Assembly (NCBI GenBank): GCA_913773715.1
Contig: CAJYHD010000297.1
Coordinates: 1 to 5,133 of the forward strand
DNA from: an uncultured Sphingobium sp.
GTDB taxonomy: Bacteria > Pseudomonadota > Alphaproteobacteria > Sphingomonadales > Sphingomonadaceae
DNA: 5,133 nt
Direction of reading: 5' to 3'
Below are positions 1 through 5,133 of this stretch, in pieces. The notes below the pieces were generated by a model. It saw only the letters and a program-made list of their open reading frames with translations, searched no databases and was not told where the DNA came from. The position numbers and the translations under genes are program-made. How positions within the stretch are numbered: the first letter of the stretch is position 1; each line of letters begins with the position of its first letter.

Positions 1-611
1 GGCGGATAGGTGGTGGCAGGCGTGCGGCTGGTGAGCCAGGCGGCGAGGTGGCCGCCTGCGGAAAAGCCGATGACGCCGACGCGGTTGGCATCATAGCCGT
101 TCTTGGGGGCGAGCGCGCGGACGAGGCGCAGGGCGCGCTGCGCATCTTGCAATGGCGCTTCGGCTCCCGCGGTCCAGCCATCGGCGGGCAGGCGATATAG
201 CAGCGAGTAGCAGGCGAAGCCCGCCTGCGCCAAACGCCGAGCGATATTATAGCCTTCATGGCCGATCGCGACGCGGCTGTAGCCGCCGCCGGGGATCAGC
301 AGGATCGCTGCGCCATTGGGCTTCACGCCGATTGCCTCCGGGCGCAGCAGCGTCAGCGTTGGGGTGACGACATGGGCGAAGACGCCATCGTCGGGACCGC
401 TGTCGGGGCGGCGCAGCGTCTCGACTTCCTCGACCGTCACCTTCTCGCCGCCTGGTGCCTTGCCCGGCCAGATCGGGAAGCGTTCGAACCCCTGGGGCAG
501 GGGGAAGTGGCCCTTGGCTGGCGGGGCCACCATGCTGCCCTGCGCAAAGGCCGATGGCGCGAAGGCGGAGGCCGCGACGGTACCAGCGATGAGCGTGCGG
601 CGGTTGATCAT
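1..611 (-). CDS. Exported alpha/beta-hydrolase esterase (acetyl-xylan-esterase-like), C-terminus outside window
   Basis: Only the first 203 codons are present; the C-terminus lies beyond position 1. The protein opens with an export signal: Arg4-Arg5 followed by a hydrophobic stretch ending near Ala-Phe-Ala-Gln (21-24). The twin arginine (NRRTLIAG) suggests Tat export, though Sec is possible. The mature part shows an alpha/beta-hydrolase fold: an oxyanion-hole motif PGGGY (107-111), HEGY (118-121), the family-typical PLQDAQRALRLVR (153-165) and the nucleophile elbow GFSAGGH (182-188) with Ser184 as likely catalytic serine. The Asp and His of the triad must be in the missing part. Relatives are annotated as acetylxylan esterases or COG0657-type lipases/esterases; the exact substrate cannot be read from sequence. 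The ATG overlaps the stop of the upstream acetylesterase gene in ATGA (608-611), which fixes the start and implies translational coupling. Deacetylation of plant-wall oligosaccharides outside the cytoplasm is inferred from the neighbours. Confidence 0.88.
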   Translation of the reverse strand, partial: MINRRTLIAGTVAASAFAPSAFAQGSMVAPPAKGHFPLPQGFERFPIWPGKAPGGEKVTVEEVETLRRPDSGPDDGVFAHVVTPTLTLLRPEAIGVKPNGAAILLIPGGGYSRVAIGHEGYNIARRLAQAGFACYSLLYRLPADGWTAGAEAPLQDAQRALRLVRALAPKNGYDANRVGVIGFSAGGHLAAWLTSRTPATTYP

Positions 612-1414
612 TGGCAGTCGGTCCTTCCAAGAGGCGTGGTGCGGGTGAGCGCAGGATTGTTCGGCAGGATGCGCGTAGAGACGGGAAGGTCTAGCGCCTT
701 GAGTCCTTCGGCGACAAGCTGGGCCATATGCCGCGCGCCGAGTTCGCTGAAATGCGTGTCATCGTCGATGCCCTTGGGGAACGCGGCGATATGATCTGCG
801 GGCGTATAGTGGAGGTACCAGCCTTTCGATCGCACCGGGCCGACCCGGTCCAGCAACGCGCGCGACTTTGCCTCCAGATCGATCAGCGGCGTTTGGGTCG
901 CCGTCGCGACGTCGCGCATGACGGCGGACCATGGGGCGAAATCGGCCTGAACATGCCCGTCGGCACCGAAGTTGCGCCGCGCGACCGGCGTCACCAAGAC
1001 CGGCACGCCGCCAGCCGTTCGTACGTCCCAGATGAAGCGCAGTAGATTGTTGCGATAATCGGTCTGCGCGGGCGCCCAGCGTTCGGGTTTCAGGCGATAG
1101 GCGTCGTTATGGCCAAACTGGATCAGCACCGTGTCGCCCGGCTGAATATCGGCGCGCAGGCGATCCCAGCGACCTTCGGAGAGGAACGTGCGCGTCGATC
1201 GTCCACCCATCGCGTGGTTCAACACGCGCATGTCTGGGCCGATCGCACAGCGCAGCATCGTTCCCCAACCGGTCTGTGGGTAGCGATCCGCTTTGTAATC
1301 CGACAGGGTTGAGTCGCCCGCGAGCAGGATCGTGTCGCCGGGGCGCGTGGCGAGGGCGGGGGTGGAGCCTAGCGTCAGGCCAAGGGCGACGGCGATGGTT
1401 CGAACGATCTTCAA
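608..1414 (-). CDS. Secreted rhamnogalacturonan acetylesterase-like GDSL/SGNH hydrolase
   Basis: This SGNH-hydrolase-fold esterase resembles carbohydrate esterase family 12, which removes acetyl groups from galacturonate in rhamnogalacturonan I. Numbering from the TTG at 1414 (268 aa), residues 1-22 form a Sec signal peptide: MKIVR, a hydrophobic core, then a TPALA cleavage region. All SGNH blocks are visible: block I AGDSTLSDY (32-40, Ser35), block II NHAMGGRSTRTF (66-77, Gly71), block III QFGHND (99-104, Asn103), and block V DDTHFSELG (218-226) giving the Asp218/His221 pair. An in-frame ATG at 1426 would add four residues, but a strong GGAGGAAGG lies inside that extension, five bases before the TTG, and nothing like a ribosome site precedes the ATG. 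The start is therefore called at TTG. The stop overlaps the next gene's ATG. The gene follows the rhamnose dehydrogenase by about 32 bp. Family assignment is firm; exact polymer specificity is inferred from the rhamnose context. Confidence 0.9.
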   Translation of the reverse strand: MKIVRTIAVALGLTLGSTPALATRPGDTILLAGDSTLSDYKADRYPQTGWGTMLRCAIGPDMRVLNHAMGGRSTRTFLSEGRWDRLRADIQPGDTVLIQFGHNDAYRLKPERWAPAQTDYRNNLLRFIWDVRTAGGVPVLVTPVARRNFGADGHVQADFAPWSAVMRDVATATQTPLIDLEAKSRALLDRVGPVRSKGWYLHYTPADHIAAFPKGIDDDTHFSELGARHMAQLVAEGLKALDLPVSTRILPNNPALTRTTPLGRTDCQ

Positions 1415-1415
1415 G

Positions 1416-1424
1416 CCTTCCTCC
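1416..1424 (-). promoter_or_regulatory. Ribosome binding site that selects a TTG start for the acetylesterase
   Basis: GGAGGAAGG on the minus strand, with its GGAGG core five bases from TTG (1414-1412). It lies inside the extra codons that the ATG at 1426 would require, and translation from TTG gives the cleaner signal peptide. Confidence 0.6.
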
Positions 1425-1446
1425 ATTCACGCCGCGCGTTAATGCC

Positions 1447-2211
1447 CTACTGCAAGTTCACATACATGCCGCCATCGACCAGCAGTGCCGCGCCGGTGAC
1501 ATAGGCTGCCATGTCCGACGCCAGGAACACGATCGGTCCCGCCAAATCCTCCGGCTGGCCGAGGCGCCCGAGCGGGGTGCGCGCTTCCATATATTGGCGC
1601 TTTTCGACGTCGGCCAGATCGTCCTTGTTGATCTCGGTCAGGATGGTGCCGGGAAGGACGCTGTTGCAGCGGATGCCATGCTTGCCGAGCGCGATCGCGG
1701 TCGATTGCATCAGCGAATGCACGCCCGCCTTGGTCGGGGTATAGTGCGTCTGATATTCGCCGCCCACAAGCGCGGAGATGGAGGAAACGGCGACGATCGA
1801 GCCGCCATGCCCCTGTTTCACCATCTGCTGCGCGGCAGCCTGCACCATGAAGTATGCGCCGTGCAGGTTCACCTTGAAGGTGCGCTCCACCACGTCGACC
1901 GGCATGTCGAGGAAGCCATGGAAGGGGCAGATGCCCGCATTGCTGACCATGACGTCGACCTTGCCGAAGGCATCCACGGCCTTGGCGACGAAATCCTGCG
2001 CCGTCTGCGGGTCGGCGACGTCGCCCTTAACCGCGATGGCGCGCTGGCCGATCGCCTCGATCGCTTCGACGCAGCTTTGCGCGGGGCCGTCGCTATGCGC
2101 GTAATTGATGACGACGTCCGCGCCATGCTGGGCAGCGCCGATGGCGGCGGCGCGGCCGATGCCGGTCGATGCGCCGGTGACGAGGACGGTCTTGCCTTCA
2201 AGCAGCTTCAT
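1447..2211 (-). CDS. L-rhamnose 1-dehydrogenase, short-chain dehydrogenase/reductase
   Basis: This 254-aa classical SDR probably oxidises L-rhamnose to L-rhamnono-lactone with NAD(P)+, the first step of non-phosphorylative rhamnose breakdown in the cytoplasm. The Rossmann motif TGASTGIG is at 12-19, GDV at 63-65, NAG at 91-93, and the catalytic tetrad is Asn115, Ser144, Tyr157 and Lys161. Beyond the generic fold, NAGICPFHGFLDMP (91-104), SALVGGEYQTHYTPTKAG (146-163), the INKDDLADVEKR stretch (194-205) and the C-terminal VDGGMYVNLQ closely resemble my recollection of characterised bacterial L-rhamnose 1-dehydrogenases such as that of Azotobacter vinelandii. Residue 16 is Thr where NADP-preferring relatives often carry Arg/Lys, and no Asp ends strand beta-2, so cofactor preference is open. 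The ATG at 2211 is supported by AAGGA nine bases upstream. It lies 25 bp after the IclR gene. A 2-keto-3-deoxy-rhamnonate 4-dehydrogenase role is the main alternative. Confidence 0.9.
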   Translation of the reverse strand: MKLLEGKTVLVTGASTGIGRAAAIGAAQHGADVVINYAHSDGPAQSCVEAIEAIGQRAIAVKGDVADPQTAQDFVAKAVDAFGKVDVMVSNAGICPFHGFLDMPVDVVERTFKVNLHGAYFMVQAAAQQMVKQGHGGSIVAVSSISALVGGEYQTHYTPTKAGVHSLMQSTAIALGKHGIRCNSVLPGTILTEINKDDLADVEKRQYMEARTPLGRLGQPEDLAGPIVFLASDMAAYVTGAALLVDGGMYVNLQ

Positions 2212-2220
2212 GGAATCGGT

Positions 2221-2225
2221 TCCTT
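2221..2225 (-). promoter_or_regulatory. Ribosome binding site of the rhamnose dehydrogenase
   Basis: AAGGA on the minus strand, nine bases upstream of the ATG at 2211. The frame stays open upstream to about 2829, so this site, together with the SDR N-terminus MKLLEGKTVLVTGA, decides the true start. Confidence 0.65.
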
Positions 2226-2236
2226 GAGAGGAGGGA

Positions 2237-3082
2237 TTAACGCCGCACCGGGCGGCGGGGTGGTTTGGCATCCTGCGTCCAGCCAAGGTCTGCGCTGATC
2301 CGGCGGGCGGTGGTGCGCACATCGTCGCTGAGCGCGGCCATACGATCGTCGTCCATATATTGCGCGGCGCTCGACAGGCTGATCGCGGCGACGATCGCAC
2401 CCGATGCATCGCGCACCGGCGCGGAGACGCAGCGTATCTGGTCCTCATTTTCTTCGAGGTCAAAGGCACGGCCCTGCACGACATAGCCGCGCATCCGCTC
2501 CAGCCAGACGTCATAATCGATCGGATGGGTACCCGCAGCCTGATCCGCGTCGAACAGGCGGCGCCAGGCAGGTTCGGGATCATCGAGCAGCAGCGCCTTG
2601 CCAAGGCCGGTGGCGGTGAGGGCGTGGCGATCGCCGATCCGGCTCGATACCTCCACCCGGCGACGCCCGGGTATCTTGTCGAGATACAGCGCATGATCGC
2701 CGTCGAGCCGCCCGAGATGCACGACATCCCCGCTGGCGGCGGCCAGCGCCTCGATATGCGGGCGGGCGATCTGCACCACGTCGGCCTGCGCCTGCGCCAG
2801 AAAGCCCAGTTGCAGCAGCTTGGGGCCAAGCTGATAGCCTTCCCGCGGCAGGAAGGTCAGAAAGCCGCGCTCCACCATCGCGTTGGCAAGGCGATGCGTG
2901 GTCGATCGGGTGAGGCCCATGCGTTCGGACAGTTCGGCGAGCTTCACCGGCCCGTCGATCACCTGATCGAGCAGGTCGAGGCCGCGCTGGAGCGTCTGCG
3001 ATCCCGAAGCGCCTTTCGTCTTGTCCTCTCGCCCCGAAATTTCCGAGGTTGCCAATTCCGGGTTTGACGTTTTCTGTCTCAT
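2237..3082 (-). CDS. IclR-family transcriptional regulator, probable regulator of the rhamnose genes
   Basis: This 281-aa protein has IclR architecture. An N-terminal tail of about 27 polar residues is followed by a winged helix-turn-helix (about 28-90) starting SQTLQRGLDLLD and containing LAELSERMGLTRSTTHRLANAM (from 48) as the HTH core. The C-terminal effector domain (about 105-265) contains HALTATGLGKALLLDD and a CVSAPVRDASGAIVAAISLS segment typical of the family. The C-terminus is short and basic (PPRRPVRR). IclR proteins bind small acids or sugars in the C-terminal domain; here L-rhamnose, L-rhamnonate or 2-keto-3-deoxy-L-rhamnonate are reasonable ligands, but this is inference from position. 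The gene heads the minus-strand unit and faces the dehydratase across 124 bp, the classical layout for a local regulator that also controls itself. No Shine-Dalgarno sequence is visible before the ATG at 3082, so the start is less certain. Later in-frame starts would still keep the HTH. Activator or repressor status cannot be told. Confidence 0.92.
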   Translation of the reverse strand: MRQKTSNPELATSEISGREDKTKGASGSQTLQRGLDLLDQVIDGPVKLAELSERMGLTRSTTHRLANAMVERGFLTFLPREGYQLGPKLLQLGFLAQAQADVVQIARPHIEALAAASGDVVHLGRLDGDHALYLDKIPGRRRVEVSSRIGDRHALTATGLGKALLLDDPEPAWRRLFDADQAAGTHPIDYDVWLERMRGYVVQGRAFDLEENEDQIRCVSAPVRDASGAIVAAISLSSAAQYMDDDRMAALSDDVRTTARRISADLGWTQDAKPPRRPVRR

Positions 3083-3090
3083 CTAATAAC

Positions 3091-3118
3091 ACTCTATCCC
3101 ACAAAATGAGAAACGCAA
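3091..3118 (-). promoter_or_regulatory. Possible promoter of the iclR-type gene
   Basis: On the minus strand, TTGCGT (3118-3113) and TAGAGT (3096-3091) are separated by 16 bp and resemble weak -35 and -10 boxes. Transcription would then begin about at the ATG (3082), giving a nearly leaderless mRNA, which fits the absence of a ribosome binding site. The box matches are partial, so this is a weak call. Confidence 0.25.
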
Positions 3119-3131
3119 GCGTGAAGGTTCG

Positions 3132-3215
3132 GATCGGCACGATGACCGATGCAGATCGCACTGTCACCGCGCTCTCATGCAGGTCGAAGTTTGAGGGAGT
3201 GACTGCGTGCCGATC
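3132..3215. repeat. Perfect 10-bp inverted repeat spanning the dehydratase start codon
   Basis: GATCGGCACG at 3132-3141 is the exact reverse complement of CGTGCCGATC at 3206-3215, with 64 bp between. The right arm contains the GTG start codon (3207-3209). In an mRNA starting upstream of 3132, the two arms could pair and bury the start codon; in DNA they could be two half-sites or two regulator sites. GATCG-rich words are common in such genomes, so chance is possible. Confidence 0.55.
3193..3199 (+). promoter_or_regulatory. Ribosome binding site of the rhamnonate dehydratase
   Basis: GAGGGAG ends seven bases before the GTG at 3207. It supports the non-ATG start: the next in-frame Met is residue 41, after the conserved N-terminal active-site loop. 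Confidence 0.65.
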
Positions 3216-4400
3216 GTGAGCTTGCCGAAGATCAAACATGTCCGCGCCTTTACGGTGCGCGGCGGCGGTGCCGACTATCACGACCAGGGCGAGGGGCACT
3301 GGATCGACAATCACATCGCGACGCCGATGTCGCGCTATCCCGAATATCGCCAGTCGCGCCAGAGCTTCGGCATCAACGTGCTGGGCACGCTGGTGGTGGA
3401 GATCGAGGCGGAGGACGGCACCATCGGCTTTGCGGTGACCACCGGCGGCGAGCCGGCCTGCTACATCGTCGAAAAGCATTTGGCCCGCTTCCTCGAAGGG
3501 CGTTCGCCCACCGATTACGAGAAAATCTGGGATCAGATGTATTTCTCGACCCAATATTATGGTCGCAAGGGGCTGGTCATCAACGCGATTTCCGGTGTCG
3601 ATCTGGCGCTCTGGGACTTGATCGGCAAGCTGCGGCAGGAGCCGGTCTATCATCTGCTGGGCGGCGCGGTGCGCGACGAGCTGCAATTCTACGCCACCGG
3701 CGCGCGGCCCGACAAGGCGAAGGAGTTCGGCTTCATCGGCGGCAAGATGCCGTTGCATCATGGTCCCGCCGAGGGGATCGAGGGCTTGAAGAAGAACATC
3801 GCCGAACTGGCCGACATGCGCGCGAAGGTCGGTGAAGATTTCTGGCTGATGTGGGATTGCTGGATGGCGCTGGACGTCGATTATGCGACGCGCCTTGCCA
3901 TCGCGGCGCACGAACTGGGCCTCAAGTGGATCGAGGAAGCGATCAGCCCGGACGATTATTGGGGCTATCAACAGCTCAAGCGCAACGTGCCCAAGGGCAT
4001 GCTGGTGACGACCGGCGAGCATGAGGCGACCCGGTGGGGCTTCCGCATGCTGATGGAAATGGACTGTTGCGACATCATCCAGCCCGATGTCGGCTGGTGC
4101 GGCGGCGTGACCGAATTGCTCAAGATCAGCGCGCTGGCCGATGCCCATGGCAAGATGGTCGTACCGCATGGTTCGTCGGTCTATTCCTACCACTTCGTCA
4201 TCACGCGGCACAATTCGCCCTTCGCCGAATATCTGATGATGCATCCGGGACCGACCGAGGTAGTGCCGATGTTCCACCCGCAGTTGATCGGCGAGCCGGT
4301 GCCGCAAAATGGCCGCCTGAAGGCAAGCGCTCTGGATGCGCCGGGCTTCGGGGTTGAACTCAACCGCGAAATCGCGATGCACCGCCCCTACACCCACTGA
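3207..4400 (+). CDS. rhmD: L-rhamnonate dehydratase (enolase superfamily)
   Basis: This 397-aa enzyme dehydrates L-rhamnonate to 2-keto-3-deoxy-L-rhamnonate using Mg2+ (EC 4.2.1.90). It has the enolase-superfamily layout: an N-terminal capping domain (about 8-140) with the substrate loop [19 protein letters not shown] (24-42), then the barrel. Metal ligands are Asp217 (MWDCW), Glu243 (KWIEEA) and Glu271 (TGEHE), corresponding to Asp226, Glu252 and Glu280 of E. coli RhmD as I recall it. Asp294 (QPDVGWCGG) with His321 (VPHGSSVYS) forms the expected catalytic dyad; His272 and Glu341 match further active-site residues. The C-terminus GFGVELNRE...RPYTH also follows the family. Length is normal for RhmD. 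The start is GTG with GAGGGAG seven bases upstream. It is first in the plus-strand unit, 22 bp ahead of the diketo-acid hydrolase, and diverges from the IclR gene. Related dehydratases also accept L-lyxonate or L-mannonate, but the rhamnose neighbours favour L-rhamnonate. Confidence 0.95.
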   Translation: MPIVSLPKIKHVRAFTVRGGGADYHDQGEGHWIDNHIATPMSRYPEYRQSRQSFGINVLGTLVVEIEAEDGTIGFAVTTGGEPACYIVEKHLARFLEGRSPTDYEKIWDQMYFSTQYYGRKGLVINAISGVDLALWDLIGKLRQEPVYHLLGGAVRDELQFYATGARPDKAKEFGFIGGKMPLHHGPAEGIEGLKKNIAELADMRAKVGEDFWLMWDCWMALDVDYATRLAIAAHELGLKWIEEAISPDDYWGYQQLKRNVPKGMLVTTGEHEATRWGFRMLMEMDCCDIIQPDVGWCGGVTELLKISALADAHGKMVVPHGSSVYSYHFVITRHNSPFAEYLMMHPGPTEVVPMFHPQLIGEPVPQNGRLKASALDAPGFGVELNREIAMHRPYTH

Positions 4401-4422
4401 TTTCACAAGAGAGAGACATTCC

Positions 4423-5133
4423 ATGAAGTTCTGCCGTTTCGGCCAGCGTGGCCAGGAAAAGCCCGGCATCGTCGACAGCGAAGGCCAGATTCGCGACCTG
4501 TCCGCGGTCGTTCCCGAACTGACGATCGAGACGATCGCCACCGCCAGGCAAGCGGACATCGCCTCCCTGCCGGTGGTCGAGGGTGCGCCGCGCTACGGCG
4601 TGCCGGTCAAGGGGATTGGCAAGATCGTCGCCATCGGCCTCAACTATGAGGATCATGCGATCGAATCCAACCTCCCGATCCCGACCGAGCCGATGATGTT
4701 CATGAAGGCGCTGTCGTCGCTCAACGGCCCGAACGACGAAGTCGTGCTGCCGAAGAATTCGACCCATGGCGACTGGGAAGTCGAACTGGGCGTCGTGATC
4801 GGCGAAACCTGCCGCTTCGTCAGCGAGGAAGAGGCGTTGTCGAAGGTCGCGGGCTATGTCCTGGTCAACGACGTATCGGAACGCTTCAACCAGAAGCAGC
4901 GCGGCACGCAGTGGAGCAAGGGCAAGGGCCACGACACCTTCTGCCCGGTCGGCCCCTGGCTGGTGACGCCGGACGAAGTGGGCGATCCGCAAAACCTCGC
5001 CATGCACCTCGACATCAATGGCGAGCGCATGCAGACCGGCAACACGAAGACGATGATCTTCAACGTCGCGCAGCTCATTTCCTATGTCAGCGAATATATC
5101 ACGCTCTATCCCGGCGACCTGATGATCACCGGC
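4423..5133 (+). CDS. Fumarylacetoacetate hydrolase-family enzyme, probable 2,4-diketo-3-deoxy-L-rhamnonate hydrolase, C-terminus outside window
   Basis: The first 237 codons are present and the frame runs off the end at a LYPGDLMITG segment, about 40-50 residues short of the usual FAH-family length. The fold is clear: a small N-terminal domain (1-65), then the catalytic domain with IGLNYEDHAIE (71-81), metal ligands Glu119 and Glu121 in GDWEVELG, Asp150 in VNDVSER, and the loop QRGTQWSKGKGHDTF (159-173). His78 and Glu81 are likely catalytic. The family cleaves C-C bonds in diketo acids. Given the adjacent rhamnonate dehydratase, the best fit is cleavage of 2,4-diketo-3-deoxy-L-rhamnonate to pyruvate and L-lactate, the last step (LRA6) of the Sphingomonas rhamnose route. 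The L-fuconate-pathway counterpart is the main alternative, and such proteins are often labelled ureidoglycolate lyase or FAHD2-like. The ATG at 4423 follows a purine run AAGAGAGAGA (4407-4416) and lies 22 bp after the dehydratase stop, so the two are co-transcribed. Confidence 0.9.
   Translation, partial: MKFCRFGQRGQEKPGIVDSEGQIRDLSAVVPELTIETIATARQADIASLPVVEGAPRYGVPVKGIGKIVAIGLNYEDHAIESNLPIPTEPMMFMKALSSLNGPNDEVVLPKNSTHGDWEVELGVVIGETCRFVSEEEALSKVAGYVLVNDVSERFNQKQRGTQWSKGKGHDTFCPVGPWLVTPDEVGDPQNLAMHLDINGERMQTGNTKTMIFNVAQLISYVSEYITLYPGDLMITG

Larger units (their letters stand above)
3083..3206. promoter_or_regulatory. Divergent promoter/operator region between iclR-type gene and rhamnonate dehydratase
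   Basis: These 124 bp are the only substantial non-coding DNA in the window and must hold promoters for both arms. It is visibly more AT-rich on the regulator side (about 3083-3113). It contains several repeated words: TCTCAT at 3077-3082 (just inside the regulator gene) and 3173-3178, with its inverse ATGAGA at 3106-3111; the direct repeat ATGCAGATCG/ATGCAGGTCG at 3149-3158 and 3177-3186; and the short inverted repeat ATCGG-N8-CCGAT at 3133-3150. Any of these could be an IclR operator; none matches a consensus I can name. Confidence 0.7.

Noticed and set aside
1415..1446. A possible terminator or promoter in the gap between the SDR and the acetylesterase
   Set aside because: The 32 bases contain no hairpin with a T-run and no recognisable -10 box, so read-through in one operon is simpler.
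1276..2298. A 340-codon open frame on the plus strand antisense to the SDR
   Set aside because: Its composition (runs of Arg, Asp, His) mirrors the SDR codons; the SDR has full catalytic motifs and a ribosome site, this frame has neither.
2212..2829. N-terminal extension of the SDR frame, which could look like a fusion protein
   Set aside because: It is only the absence of stops in an alternate frame of the IclR gene. SDRs begin directly before the Rossmann strand, as the ATG at 2211 does.
3064..3092. TTGACG followed by TAATAA/TAACAC as a plus-strand promoter for rhmD starting inside the regulator gene
   Set aside because: The -35 is good, but the spacing to TAATAA is only 14 bp and the correctly spaced TAACAC matches poorly. 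It is kept only as a weak possibility.
4401..4422. A possible attenuator between the dehydratase and the hydrolase
   Set aside because: Only 22 bp, with no inverted repeat; the purine run is best read as a ribosome binding site.
2580..4559. A 659-codon open frame on the minus strand antisense to rhamnonate dehydratase
   Set aside because: It covers the clearly real dehydratase and ends inside the IclR gene in another frame. The translation is low-complexity and rich in His/Arg/Asp, typical of the antisense of GC-biased coding DNA, and shows no domain.
4360..5007. A 215-codon minus-strand frame antisense to the FAH-family gene
   Set aside because: It is antisense to all of the FAH catalytic motifs, and no recognisable domain is encoded.

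Overview
The window is GC-rich alphaproteobacterial DNA. Gene content and protein sequence point to a sphingomonad (Sphingomonas, Sphingobium, Novosphingobium or a relative), although no taxonomic marker is present. Six protein genes lie in two divergent arms around one 124-bp intergenic region (3083-3206). No RNA genes, insertion sequences, CRISPR arrays or phage genes were seen. The longest stretch without a gene is that intergenic region.

Left arm (minus strand, read from 3082 towards 1): an IclR-family regulator (2237-3082), an SDR that looks like L-rhamnose 1-dehydrogenase (1447-2211), a secreted GDSL/SGNH esterase of the rhamnogalacturonan acetylesterase type (608-1414, or 1426), and an exported alpha/beta-hydrolase esterase (1-611) cut by the window edge. 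The gaps are 25 bp, about 32 bp and a 4-base ATGA overlap, so this is probably one transcription unit. Right arm (plus strand): L-rhamnonate dehydratase (3207-4400), then after 22 bp a fumarylacetoacetate-hydrolase-family enzyme (4423 to beyond 5133) that fits 2,4-diketo-3-deoxy-L-rhamnonate hydrolase and is cut by the window edge.

Together these genes describe harvest and oxidation of L-rhamnose from pectin rhamnogalacturonan I. The two exported esterases would remove acetyl groups from the polymer or its oligomers. Inside the cell the dehydrogenase oxidises L-rhamnose to the lactone, the dehydratase converts L-rhamnonate to 2-keto-3-deoxy-L-rhamnonate, and the last enzyme cleaves the 2,4-diketo acid to pyruvate and L-lactate. 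This is the non-phosphorylative 'diketo-hydrolase' rhamnose route known from Sphingomonas. Two steps are absent here, the rhamnonolactonase and the 2-keto-3-deoxy-rhamnonate 4-dehydrogenase, and are probably outside the window. The IclR protein is the obvious candidate local regulator of both arms.

The pathway itself is known. The parts that deserve a second look are the control region, which contains a perfect 10-bp inverted repeat whose right arm covers the dehydratase start codon, repeated TCTCAT words and an iclR start without a visible ribosome binding site, and the physical coupling of pectin deacetylation to rhamnose oxidation.
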